From a gamma proteobacterium HTCC5015 (lineage in GTDB: Bacteria; Pseudomonadota; Gammaproteobacteria; HTCC5015): a stretch of DNA of 64,000 nt. Position 1 is the first letter of the stretch; each line of letters starts with the position of its first letter. Below the pieces are notes generated by a model. The model was not told where the DNA came from. It did not search any database and was given only the letters and a program-made list of their open reading frames with translations. The stretch spans positions 1 to 64,000 of the forward strand of contig DS990606.1 of NCBI GenBank assembly GCA_000155715.1, given 5' to 3'. Shown here in pieces: positions 17,124 through 24,768 of the stretch. A program made the position numbers and the translations under genes.

Positions 17124-17991
17124 CCAGCAAGCGCGTCGCAAAACTATGACGAAAAGTGTGGCAACTGGCCTGCTTGTGAATACCCGCACTGCGAATCGCC
17201 TGCTTGACCGCCTTTTGCAAAGTTCGGTGATGCACATGGTGCCGACGCACCACGCCACTGCGCGGGTCGCGGGCGAGATGGGTCGCAGGGAATAAAAATT
17301 GCCACGCCGTCTCCAAAGCCGCATTGGGATACTTTCTCTCTAAGGCATAAGGCATCCACACACGCCCCGCTCCCACTTTCACATCCTGCTGATGAAGCTC
17401 GTGAACAAACTGAATCTGGCTGCGCAACTCGCTCACCAAAATATCGGGCAACAATGTCGTTCTATCCTTGCCGCCCTTGCCTTGACGAACAAACAAAACA
17501 CGCGAAGAAAAATCCACATCCTTCACTCGCAAGCGCAGACACTCATGGGTTCGCAATCCACTGCCATACATTAGGTTCGCCATCAGCCGAACAGCCCCAG
17601 ACAGATGACAAATTATTGCCAAAGCCTCCTCGTGGCTAAACACCTCAGGTACGCGACGATGGGGCTTGGCACGGTGAAAATCGAGCGGTAAATCTTCGCG
17701 CTCAAAGAGTCGTTTATACAAAAAAACCAGCGCATTCAGGGCTGTGGCCTGTGTTGAAGGAGACACTCCTCTAACGATCGCCAAGTGGCTCAAAAACTGA
17801 TCCACCTCAAGCGCCCCCATCTCTTCAGGGTGTCGCTTACCATGAAAATAAATAAACCGCTTTATCCAAAAAACATAAGTCTTCTCAGTCGCCCACGCCA
17901 TATTGCGGACACGCATCAATCGTCGCACGCGATGCATAAGCCGCTGAGATTCTTCTGGAACAGGCCGAGGAACATCATCCATTTCATTCAT
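17113..17991 (-). pseudogene. intI: truncated integron integrase IntI
   Basis: This is a tyrosine recombinase of the integron integrase class, recognised by the IntI-only insertion (YALERKYPNAALETAWQFLF, near residues 215-235) that no other tyrosine recombinase has. Catalytic Arg (GSGLRTHEC, near 147), Lys (RQGKGGKDR) and the HTFRHS box (near 278) are present. The reading frame stops at LLESA, about 292 residues, before the last box. The final His/Trp and the nucleophilic Tyr, usually in a GHxDVxTTMIYTHV segment, are missing, and no continuation was found downstream. A palindrome supplies the stop. The ATG at 17991 has GGAGG upstream; the GTG at 18000 overlaps it. By itself it should be inactive. 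Confidence 0.85.
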
Positions 17992-18000
17992 AAAGCGCAC

Positions 18001-18303
18001 CTCCTGTGCTAAACTACAAAAGATATGTATGTGCAGGGAAGCGCCAAATCAGCGAACCTTCCCCAATAAACTGAATAAAAACGGTAACATAGTTTTTACA
18101 GAACCAACCGAAATATGCGGCCTCACGCCCCATATCTCGGATCAGAAAGAACTCAAAATAATCATAAAACACTGATTTTTATTGAGTTTTACGAAAAACC
18201 CATAAGGCGCACTCAAGAAATATGCGGCGCCGACATATGCGGCCCAAGGCCGCTGATTTAACTGTTATGTAACTAATTTAAATAAACTAACATGGAGTAT
18301 AAA
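18001..18303. other. integrase-upstream region; possible attI or promoter zone
   Basis: In integrons this position holds attI and the cassette promoter. I see three copies of ATATGCGGC (18113, 18220, 18235), a GCGGCC-CAA-GGCCGC hairpin at 18239-18253 followed by AACTGTTATGTAAC, and a GCAGGGAAGCGCC motif at 18033-18045 that recurs at 53442. No canonical attI core (GTTRRRY) could be assigned with confidence. Confidence 0.4.
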
Positions 18304-18813
18304 GTGAAAAAAATCTTGATTGGAACATTCATTGGTGTAATGGCTTTTTGTCAAGCTAACGCTGCTGACAACTTTGAAGGCGTTATAACTAAACAGGCTA
18401 AAGAATGGAATGTTAACCAATGTATTCAAGAAATTAAGAAGATGGATGTCTTTTTAAATGAAAAAGCAGGTGCTAATGGTGCTTGGTCTTTTGCTGCAAC
18501 AGAAAAGCCATCTGACAGAATGTTTTCATCGTTAAACATAAAGAAATTCAATGATGGTACTTGGGGGTATGCTACGCTTTCTATTTCGCCTGGAATTAAT
18601 GGCAGTTGTGATGGCACTTTAATGCAAATGGTTACCTTCCCTGGAAAGTCATGCAATGCTGTAAGAGAAACTACTTATAAAGATTATAAATATAAATCTG
18701 ATCTTGCTGGTAAATCTATTTACGAAAATGGTTCTATAAAAGCGGTCTTAGAAGAGTTGGGCGGTAACTGTATTGTTATACGCTACGAAGCTCTCTACCC
18801 ATCACCAAAATAG
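18304..18813 (+). CDS. AT-rich orphan secreted protein, cassette-like
   Basis: This protein of about 169 residues has a signal peptide (VKKILIGTFIGVMAF, cleavage after ANA). The mature part contains four cysteines (NQCIQ, GSCDG, KSCNA, GNCIV) that could form disulfides in the periplasm or outside. I do not recognise the family. The GTG at 18304 has GGAG at the right distance, better than the ATG at 18292. The gene is much richer in A and T than its neighbours and lies directly in front of an integron integrase, so it may be a captured cassette, but no attC site was identified after it. Confidence 0.65.
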   Translation: MKKILIGTFIGVMAFCQANAADNFEGVITKQAKEWNVNQCIQEIKKMDVFLNEKAGANGAWSFAATEKPSDRMFSSLNIKKFNDGTWGYATLSISPGINGSCDGTLMQMVTFPGKSCNAVRETTYKDYKYKSDLAGKSIYENGSIKAVLEELGGNCIVIRYEALYPSPK

Positions 18814-18818
18814 TTACT

Positions 18819-18846
18819 CTTAGTATCAAGTTTGAACTGCGACAGT
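18819..18846. repeat. 28-base direct repeat, left copy (probable IS30 end)
   Basis: This is identical to 19247-19274 except for one base and in the same orientation. It contains TAGTATCAAG and GAACTGCGACAGT. It lies 9 bases beyond the transposase stop, where an IS right end would be. Confidence 0.8.
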
Positions 18847-18854
18847 AGTTGTGG

Positions 18855-19246
18855 CTAGTAACCATAGTAAATTTCCTCCGGTGTTTTGTAGTCATGCCGC
18901 TTTCTTGGGCGGCTGTTGAGCTTGTCTGAAATCTGGTTGCATTGAGCTTGCGTAAGCGCTGACATGCTCGTGCCTTTTGGCAGATATTGCCGAACAAGAC
19001 CGTTCGCATTTTCGTTGCTGCCTCTCTCCCAGGAGTGGTGGGGAGTGGCAAAGTAGAATTTGACATCGGTACGCTCTTCTATCTTTTTGTACTGGTGGAA
19101 CTCAGTGCCATTATCCGCCGTTATGGTCTTGTATGAGGCTGAGTCTCTTCCAATTAATCGGATCACTTTTTTATTCAAAGATTTAGTGGAGCGGTCCTTC
19201 AGTTTTCCGATTTGAATAAAGCCAGATTTGCGCTCAACGAGGGTGA
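18855..19246 (-). pseudogene. IS30-family transposase, C-terminal fragment
   Basis: Only the last 130 or so residues of an IS30-type DDE transposase remain. The frame includes LVERKSGFIQIGKLKDRS, then TADNGTEFHQYKKIEE with the second catalytic Asp, and HHSWERGSNENANGLVRQYL with the catalytic Glu, and ends DYKTPEEIYYGY. The N-terminal helix-turn-helix and first Asp are gone: the frame meets TAA exactly where the right copy of the 28-base repeat begins. The fragment is therefore non-functional. It marks a past insertion in the accessory patch between the orphan secreted gene and the toxin-antitoxin pair. Confidence 0.88.
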
Positions 19247-19274
19247 CTTAGTATCAAGCTTGAACTGCGACAGT
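19247..19274. repeat. 28-base direct repeat, right copy
   Basis: Second copy of the 18819-18846 repeat, in the same direction. It abuts the truncated 5' end of the IS30 transposase fragment. A normal IS would carry this sequence inverted at its other end. Confidence 0.8.
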
Positions 19275-19300
19275 CGCGTGATTGCGGCGTTAACTGAAAG

Positions 19301-19570
19301 TCAGTGGTTATCGTAATGTCCACCAATAGCAAAAATATAAATGGAATTTTCGTCAAACTTGTAAATGAGCCGATCTTTTTGCGAGATTCGCTTCGACCAA
19401 AAACCGGCAAGGCTGTGTCGCAACTGTTCGGGTTTTCCCATGCCTTTACTTGGGTCGTCGCGGAGCATTTCTTTTAACAGTTTACAAAGAGCCTTGTGTA
19501 ATTTTTTATCTTTTTCACGAAGCTCTTCATAGATTTCCCAAGTCTTCCCTTCAAATATCAGTGATCTCAT
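19301..19570 (-). CDS. Txe/YoeB-family toxin
   Basis: This is a ribosome-dependent mRNA interferase of the Txe/YoeB family, about 89 residues. Family landmarks are GKTWEIYEELREKDKKLHK, the KGMGKPEQLRHSLAGFWSKRI segment that contains catalytic Glu and Arg residues, and the C-terminal HYDNH, where YoeB ends in RYHY. The start at 19570 is typical; the longer frame to 19633 runs further into the antitoxin gene. It overlaps the upstream antitoxin gene by 20 bases. Such pairs are common in integron cassette arrays and islands, which fits the neighbouring integrase. Confidence 0.9.
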   Translation of the reverse strand: MRSLIFEGKTWEIYEELREKDKKLHKALCKLLKEMLRDDPSKGMGKPEQLRHSLAGFWSKRISQKDRLIYKFDENSIYIFAIGGHYDNH

Positions 19571-19823
19571 CCATTTCCTCACTGGTTGGTTTGTATCCAG
19601 CCTCTTTGGTATGAGTTGCCATAGAATCAGCAATTTGCTTCATTAGGCTGGTGTTTTGAAGCACATAGAGTGTTTCTTGCTCCCTTTCCCAATCCTCGGC
19701 GCTCATAACCACAAATGCGTCGCCGGCTCTGCGGGTCACTTTGATGGGAGAGTGGTTTGTAACCACCTGTTCTACAAAGGTTTTTAATTTATCTCTAAAC
19801 TGGTTTACGCTTACGGTATCCAT
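19551..19823 (-). CDS. YefM/Phd-family antitoxin
   Basis: This antitoxin of about 90 residues binds and inhibits the Txe/YoeB toxin and represses the operon. The N-terminal DTVSVNQFRDKLKTFVEQV and VKVTRRAGDAFVVMSAEDW-like core (here IKVTRRAGDAFVVMSAEDW) are the Phd/YefM DNA-binding fold, and the acidic C-terminus (PTSEEMDEITDI) is the toxin-binding tail. The ATG at 19823 was chosen because GGTG lies upstream. A perfect inverted repeat at 19839-19856 lies just before it and is the probable autoregulatory operator. Confidence 0.9.
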   Translation of the reverse strand: MDTVSVNQFRDKLKTFVEQVVTNHSPIKVTRRAGDAFVVMSAEDWEREQETLYVLQNTSLMKQIADSMATHTKEAGYKPTSEEMDEITDI

Positions 19824-19838
19824 ATAAATCACCATTAT

Positions 19839-19856
19839 GTACGGCATTCCCGTACA
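19839..19856. promoter_or_regulatory. YefM operator palindrome
   Basis: TGTACGG and CCGTACA are separated by CATT. TGTAC-type palindromes are the known operator core of yefM-yoeB operons. It lies 15 bases before the antitoxin ATG, where binding would block transcription. Confidence 0.75.
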
Positions 19857-19979
19857 ACTTTAGCAGAAGAGCCTTAACAAGACCATTAAATTTGCTTCGT
19901 TCGCCAAAAACGCGGCCTCCATCGGACTGCCTACGCGCTGCTCCGACAGCCGCTTATGGCACATTGCATAGCCAAGCTC

Positions 19980-19999
19980 CCCCACGATTAGTGGCCACC
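19980..19999 (+). repeat. 20-base motif shared with IS3 remnant at 53511
   Basis: CCCCACGATTAGTGGCCACC occurs here and, with one change, at 53511-53530 just before an IS3 orfA start. It may be an isolated IS end. It marks the right border of the accessory patch, 20 bases before the paaI-type gene. Confidence 0.6.
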
Positions 20000-20019
20000 T
20001 TCTATAAAGCCTTTAAAAT

Positions 20020-20430
20020 ATGAGCAATAAAGAGACCCTAGCCGCATTTTTTCGCGAAGAGTTTCCCCAATCTGATTTTGTGATTGAATCGGTTGGCGAC
20101 CGCAGAGCTCGCCTTAAGCAGGTGATCGACCAGCGCCATTTGCGCCCGGGCGGTACAGTCTCTGGCCCCGTGCTGATGGGCGTCGCCGATGCGGCACTTT
20201 ATGCGGCCATTTTGGGAGAGATGGGGCTCGTGGCTTTAGCCGTCACCACTCAATTAAACGTGAACTTTTTGCGCAAGCCCTCGGCAGAAAAAAACATCAT
20301 CGCCGACTGTCATTTGATAAAAGTGGGGAAAACGCTGGTGGTGGGCGAGGTATTTTTGTACTCCGAGGGCGACTCGGAGCCCGTCGCCCACGCGGTCGGG
20401 ACTTATGCCATTCCACCTCGGCAAGAATAA
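20020..20430 (+). CDS. PaaI-family hotdog thioesterase
   Basis: This 136-residue acyl-CoA thioesterase has the hotdog fold of the PaaI type. It carries RPGGTVSGPVLMGVADAALYA, where the central helix holds the catalytic Asp, and VTTQLNVNFLRKPSAEKNI on the following strands. It hydrolyses an acyl- or aryl-CoA in the cytoplasm; the exact acyl group is unknown. The ATG at 20020 has no obvious Shine-Dalgarno sequence, perhaps because the upstream region was rearranged by the neighbouring mobile debris. It converges on a diguanylate cyclase gene with 8 bases between stops. Confidence 0.9.
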   Translation: MSNKETLAAFFREEFPQSDFVIESVGDRRARLKQVIDQRHLRPGGTVSGPVLMGVADAALYAAILGEMGLVALAVTTQLNVNFLRKPSAEKNIIADCHLIKVGKTLVVGEVFLYSEGDSEPVAHAVGTYAIPPRQE

Positions 20431-20438
20431 ACCCAATA

Positions 20439-21623
20439 CTACGCTCGCCGCTTAGCCGTAACTACTTGGTTTCTGCCACCTTCTTTGGCCTCATACAGTG
20501 CTGCATCGGCGGCCTTGAGTAGATCGTTCATATTTTCCAGCCCCTCGGAGGGAAAACTGGCTACACCTAAACTGGCGGTAAACTGAATGGCTTTTCCATC
20601 GACCTTGACGACCGCCTCACTGATTTTTTTGCGCAGTCGCTCGGCGATTTTCTCTGCCAGCGCCAAATCGACACTGGGCAATAGGATGGCAAACTCTTCT
20701 CCGCCGTAACGACCCACCTCGTCGTATTGCCTCGCATTGTCCATCATGATTTTAGAGGCTACCACCAGCACTTCATCGCCCGCGTGATGGCCCCACGTAT
20801 CGTTAATACTTTTAAAGTGGTCGAGATCTAGCATGATGCAGGCCAGCGTCGGCGAGGGATCGCTTGGCAGGCGCTGCAAGCGCGCCAGCTCCTCATCACC
20901 ACGTTTAATAAATGAGCTACGATTCGTCAGCCGAGTTAAGCCGTCAATCGTCGACATTTCTCGGTACAAGTTTTCTCGCTCGACCCAGCGCCCGACAGCA
21001 AGCAGGCACAGATAAATCAATGCCGATAGAATCAACGCCATCACGGCTTGCACGACCCACCATAAAATATGGGGCGTGCCATCGGGCTGATACAACGAGC
21101 GCTCTAATAAAGGCGCGTGCTCAAGCCAACCGAATAAATCGTTAATGCCTAAACAAACCAATGCGGTAACGACGCACCAAAATAGAAAACGAATTTTCTT
21201 CACATGGGCCAAAGCCGAGGTAATGTTGACGCCGAGAAACAACAACAACAGCCCCTCTGAGAAGTGAGACCCCGTAGCATAGCCGCTCAGCATGACAACC
21301 GCGGTAAAGCTGCCGACGATGAAGTTTTCAAACATCGGCCAGTCTTCCTGCTTATGGCGTTTTTTAAGGGCTACCGCAATAAAGCCCAGCATCACCAGCA
21401 CATGAGCAGCGTATAAAGTCGTTAGCGCGTAGGCCACTTGGCTGTTGAGAAAACTGGGCGCCACCCACAAGACCACCAAAATACTGATAGCAAACAGCAG
21501 GGGGGCGAGCAGTACCAAGCTGCCCAATAAAATAAATCGGTCGATGGCTTTCCAGTCCATCGGATTGGAAAAGCGAGAGGTTTGACTCGACTTGCTCGCC
21601 TGATCGGTTTGATTCGCAGTCAT
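20439..21623 (-). CDS. membrane diguanylate cyclase (GGDEF)
   Basis: This makes cyclic di-GMP from two GTP. The protein has a hydrophobic N-terminal half with about six membrane helices (for example LGSLVLLAPLLFAISILVVL), a short linker starting ENLYREMSTIDGLTRLTNRS, and a GGDEF domain with GRYGGEEFAILLP near residues 303-315. A product-inhibition I-site RQYD lies five residues before GGEEF. No EAL domain is present. The start may be the ATG at 21623 (MTANQTDQ) or one at 21659; neither has a strong ribosome-binding site. The membrane half may sense an unknown signal. Confidence 0.92.
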   Translation of the reverse strand: MTANQTDQASKSSQTSRFSNPMDWKAIDRFILLGSLVLLAPLLFAISILVVLWVAPSFLNSQVAYALTTLYAAHVLVMLGFIAVALKKRHKQEDWPMFENFIVGSFTAVVMLSGYATGSHFSEGLLLLFLGVNITSALAHVKKIRFLFWCVVTALVCLGINDLFGWLEHAPLLERSLYQPDGTPHILWWVVQAVMALILSALIYLCLLAVGRWVERENLYREMSTIDGLTRLTNRSSFIKRGDEELARLQRLPSDPSPTLACIMLDLDHFKSINDTWGHHAGDEVLVVASKIMMDNARQYDEVGRYGGEEFAILLPSVDLALAEKIAERLRKKISEAVVKVDGKAIQFTASLGVASFPSEGLENMNDLLKAADAALYEAKEGGRNQVVTAKRRA

Positions 21624-21675
21624 CGTTCGCACTTCGTTGTGATTATTATGGCCGCCCATGCCGAAGCACGGGGCA

Positions 21676-21703
21676 GGATCAAGGGGTGCCCACCCCTTGA
21701 TCC
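21676..21703. repeat. perfect 13-base inverted repeat between desaturase and cyclase genes
   Basis: GGATCAAGGGGTG and its complement are separated by two bases. It lies 7 bases past the desaturase stop. There is no T-run, so it is not a standard terminator; it may stabilise the desaturase mRNA 3' end or be a binding site. Confidence 0.6.
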
Positions 21704-21710
21704 CCTACCG

Positions 21711-22889
21711 TCATACAGTAGCGCCATCCAACTTGCCACCGGGAAGTGACAAACGGAGAATTTTGAGCGTTGTAGTACCAAACTGGCGCGTTAGCGATGC
21801 GCTGTTGTAGGGCACACCATAGCGGTGGGCCAGCGCCTCAATGCGCGGTGCAATCTCGGGATAGCGGTTGCTGCACATGTCGGGGTAAAGATGGTGCTCG
21901 ATCTGGTGAGACAAATTGCCCGATAAAATGTGAAACAGCTTGCCGCCGCGAATATTGCACGAGCCCAGCATTTGACGCAGATACCATTCGCCGCGATTTT
22001 CATCTTTGATCTGCTCTTCGGTAAAGCTGTGTACGCCCTCGGGGAAGTGACCGCAGAAAATAATCATAAAGGCCCATATATTGCGGATGATGTTGGCAAT
22101 CGCATTCGCGGCCGCGACGAGACCAAAGACCGCCCACGGCGATACAGGCACATAGAACGAGATGGGAATCGCGACAACCGCCGCCAGACCAGGCCAGGCG
22201 ATATAGTCTTTCACCACTTGGCGCCACACTTTGCGACCGATGCGCTTGAGCATGGGCAGTACATCTTTAAAGGTCTTTTTGCCCTTCAAGTGATCATCGA
22301 TAACTTCTTCGTGTAGAGCGACCCCCTCTTCAAAGAACAGCATCAATAGCACAAAGTAGATGGGCTGAAAGAGGAAGAAAAAAGACCATTTTTGCAGCGG
22401 CGTCACACGCATGATGCCGTAGCCCACATCGAGATCGCGCCCGACCACATTGGTCCACGTGTGGTGCACTACGTTGTGCGAGTACATCCATCGATCCGAT
22501 GGGCTCATGGTGTCCCACTCCCACGTGTTCGATTGGATTTCTGGGTCTTTCATCCAATCCCACTGGGCGTGAAGAATGTTGTGGGAGATTTCCATATTCT
22601 CCAAAATTTTGGCGACTCCCAAAAAGAAGGTACCTGTGCCGATCAGCGCCAAGGCCGACCACCAACTCGCCAACGCATGATCCCAAGCGGGTAAAAAGAA
22701 CAGGCCCGCGTAAATCGCAAAGCGCGACATCACCGCCATCGTGCGCTGAGTTTTGATAACGCGCAGAATGTATTTGCGATCGCGCTCGCCGCGCGAATCC
22801 ATTACCTCATCGCGGATGGCTTCTAACTCGTCGCCAAAATCTTGAATTTGTTGATCCGTTAAATTAACGGGATAGCCGTGTCTATTCAT
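21711..22889 (-). CDS. fatty-acid (acyl-CoA) desaturase
   Basis: This 392-residue membrane di-iron desaturase introduces a cis double bond into acyl chains. All three histidine boxes are present: HNILH (box 1), HNVVHH (box 2) and HQIEHH (box 3), with hydrophobic helices between. The ATG at 22889 has AAGGAG at good spacing. It follows the reductase gene by 11 bases, so the two are one operon. Pseudomonas has the same reductase-desaturase order in desCB, where DesB is an acyl-CoA delta-9 desaturase controlled by DesT. The homology is likely, but the position of the double bond cannot be read from the sequence. Confidence 0.92.
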   Translation of the reverse strand: MNRHGYPVNLTDQQIQDFGDELEAIRDEVMDSRGERDRKYILRVIKTQRTMAVMSRFAIYAGLFFLPAWDHALASWWSALALIGTGTFFLGVAKILENMEISHNILHAQWDWMKDPEIQSNTWEWDTMSPSDRWMYSHNVVHHTWTNVVGRDLDVGYGIMRVTPLQKWSFFFLFQPIYFVLLMLFFEEGVALHEEVIDDHLKGKKTFKDVLPMLKRIGRKVWRQVVKDYIAWPGLAAVVAIPISFYVPVSPWAVFGLVAAANAIANIIRNIWAFMIIFCGHFPEGVHSFTEEQIKDENRGEWYLRQMLGSCNIRGGKLFHILSGNLSHQIEHHLYPDMCSNRYPEIAPRIEALAHRYGVPYNSASLTRQFGTTTLKILRLSLPGGKLDGATV

Positions 22890-22900
22890 GAGTGAACTCC

Positions 22901-24016
22901 TTACAAGTCTAGCTCGCAATCACCGGCAGCCGCACAAATGCACGTTTGCACAATGCTGCCTTCTTCATTCAAAAGGGCGCCAGTGCGCAGATCGCGCACA
23001 CAGCCAGATTTCAAAGTGGTGTTACAGGTGTGGCAAATGCCCATACGACAGCCGTGTGGTGGGTTCATGCCCGCCTCTTCTGCCACGCGCAGCAGTGGCG
23101 TGGCGTTGTCGGCATCGGCTTCGACGCCACTCTGAGCAAATGTCACGCGACCACCCACTGCATCCGAGGGCACATCGGCAAACGCCGCTCTAAAGCGTTC
23201 GATATGCAAGTGGCGGCTGCGCCCCGCTTTTTCCATACAAGCCTCAACGGCCTCTAAAAGCGCGGGCGGCCCACAGGTGTAGACATCGCGCTCGCGCCAA
23301 TCGGGGCACAATTCATCGAGTTGCGCCTCAGTAAAGTGCCGATCGTCGCCCTCTTTGTCGCGCGTGTAGACCAAGTTTAAATGGTAGTGATCGTGGTCTT
23401 TGGATATATCCTTTAAGTCTTTGCCCAAGACCACATCAAATTCATGGGGCGCGTAATGAATGTGATAAGTACTAGGCAGGCGCTTTTGCGCGATCAGGCT
23501 ACGCAACATACTCATCGCCGGCGTGATGCCACTGCCCGCCGTAATAAAAAGCGGCGAGACATGCTGGGCATCGGGCAGGTAAAAATCGCCTTGAGGCAAG
23601 CCGATGGGAAAGTAGTCGCCCACTTTCACATTGCGCACCATGTGATGCGAAACCGTGCCATTCTCGATGGCTTTGACGGTAATGGTAAAGCAGTTGTCGT
23701 CGCGCTCGGGCGGCGAAGAAATCGTGTACGTTCGCGTGTAGTGCATTCCATTGACGGGAATACCAATACGGATATGCTGCCCAGCGCGATGCCCGCGCCA
23801 GTTTAAGCCCGGGCGCAATGTGATGGTGCGCGAATCCTGCGTTTCATCCCACACATCGACGACCTTGGCCTTGAGAAAATCCGTATTCCAAAGCGGGCTT
23901 ACCAGCTCTAAGTAGTGGTAAGTACGCAGCGGCCATGAAAAGTAGTCTGTCACTCGGCTGATGGCCGACCACACTGACGATGGTTTTTCAGACGATTGTG
24001 ACGAATTTTGTCGCAT
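22901..24016 (-). CDS. ferredoxin-NAD(P)H reductase, desaturase electron donor
   Basis: This 371-residue protein delivers electrons to the desaturase downstream. It has an FAD-binding domain with RTYTISSPP, an NAD(P)-binding domain starting PLFITAGSGITPAMSML, and a C-terminal plant-type [2Fe-2S] ferredoxin domain with CRMGICHTC and a fourth Cys in QTCICAA. The layout matches the oxidoreductase of bacterial desaturase pairs (DesC of Pseudomonas). The ATG at 24016 has GGAG upstream. Expression is probably controlled from the 24020-24267 region, which contains a TTGTGCACAA palindrome. Confidence 0.92.
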   Translation of the reverse strand: MRQNSSQSSEKPSSVWSAISRVTDYFSWPLRTYHYLELVSPLWNTDFLKAKVVDVWDETQDSRTITLRPGLNWRGHRAGQHIRIGIPVNGMHYTRTYTISSPPERDDNCFTITVKAIENGTVSHHMVRNVKVGDYFPIGLPQGDFYLPDAQHVSPLFITAGSGITPAMSMLRSLIAQKRLPSTYHIHYAPHEFDVVLGKDLKDISKDHDHYHLNLVYTRDKEGDDRHFTEAQLDELCPDWRERDVYTCGPPALLEAVEACMEKAGRSRHLHIERFRAAFADVPSDAVGGRVTFAQSGVEADADNATPLLRVAEEAGMNPPHGCRMGICHTCNTTLKSGCVRDLRTGALLNEEGSIVQTCICAAAGDCELDL

Positions 24017-24089
24017 GTCGTGACTCCACAGTTTTATATGTCGCTATAGTTAACGCTGCAGCATGGCAGCAAGCGCAAATAGTATACAC

Positions 24090-24099
24090 TTGTGCACAA
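24090..24099. promoter_or_regulatory. palindrome in desaturase promoter region
   Basis: TTGTGCACAA is a perfect ten-base palindrome, preceded by GTATAC, 74 bases upstream of the reductase ATG and in an AT-rich divergent promoter region of about 250 bases. It could be the operator of a fatty-acid-responsive repressor; no such regulator gene is in the window. Confidence 0.4.
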
Positions 24100-24267
24100 A
24101 CTTAACAGATTAAATCAATTATTTTATGACTAAGTCATTGTTTTATACGCCAAACATGGCGTGTTTTTTTGTGACCACATGTCATTTTTATTGTCTTAAT
24201 AAACGTTTTATAACATTCTAAGTGGCCTCTGCGCCTTTATGCGCTAGGCTGCTAACAAGGAGGGGCT

Positions 24268-24627
24268 ATGAAGCTAATTGCTGAGTATATTGATCTAATG
24301 CAAGCTGAGGATGCCGCCCTGCGGCTGCGCGCCGTCGGCATACTCACCCACATCTCTTCTAGGCATTCCTTTGTGCTTTCGGGGTTTGTCACAGGCACTT
24401 ATAAAGTCGGACTGTGGGCGGTGCTCGACTTGCAGCACGATGACGCCACCGCCTACTTAAACGATGAAGAACACTTAGTGACATCGGGACTATCAGAGGA
24501 AGATCTGATAGCGCTTGAGCATCGTTTACAAAACACCAGTCGTGCGACGGTTCAGCGTTTTCTATGGGTTTCTGGCCTCGCTATTCTTACCATTCTGCTG
24601 GCCTTGTACTGGATAGCAAGCCATTAA
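24268..24627 (+). CDS. DUF2007-like protein with C-terminal membrane anchor
   Basis: This 119-residue protein has a small N-terminal alpha/beta domain (KLIAEYIDLMQAEDAALRLR, then a strand-rich core LWAVLDLQHDDATAYLND). It resembles the DUF2007 'putative signal transducing protein' group, which often binds metal or acts in quality control. A single C-terminal membrane helix follows (FLWVSGLAILTILLALYWIA). A strong AAGGAGGGG ribosome-binding site precedes the ATG. It is divergent from the reductase-desaturase operon. The family assignment is tentative and the function unknown. Confidence 0.65.
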   Translation: MKLIAEYIDLMQAEDAALRLRAVGILTHISSRHSFVLSGFVTGTYKVGLWAVLDLQHDDATAYLNDEEHLVTSGLSEEDLIALEHRLQNTSRATVQRFLWVSGLAILTILLALYWIASH

Positions 24628-24768
24628 AGTCGGCATGTTAACGAAATCTTCACTGCCCCCCAATTACACTGAGAGTGCATACAGCGGCAATTCGTCCAAA
24701 CAATAAAGCCCCCTTACTCAGCCGCATGAATCACACTTTTTCAGGATGCTCTAGGCGTGCGCGACATC

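Noticed and set aside
19288-19300. GCGTTAAC as an integron core site
   Set aside because: The next base breaks the GTTRRRY consensus and no partner arm is visible.
19872-19962. Possible attC site (TTAACAAG near the start, CGCTTATGGC near the end)
   Set aside because: The outer arms pair only partly and neither fits RYYYAAC/GTTRRRY exactly. Without a covariance-model score it cannot be called.
17000-20020. Prophage or conjugative element
   Set aside because: No capsid, tail, terminase, relaxase or transfer genes; only an integrase remnant, IS debris and a toxin-antitoxin pair.
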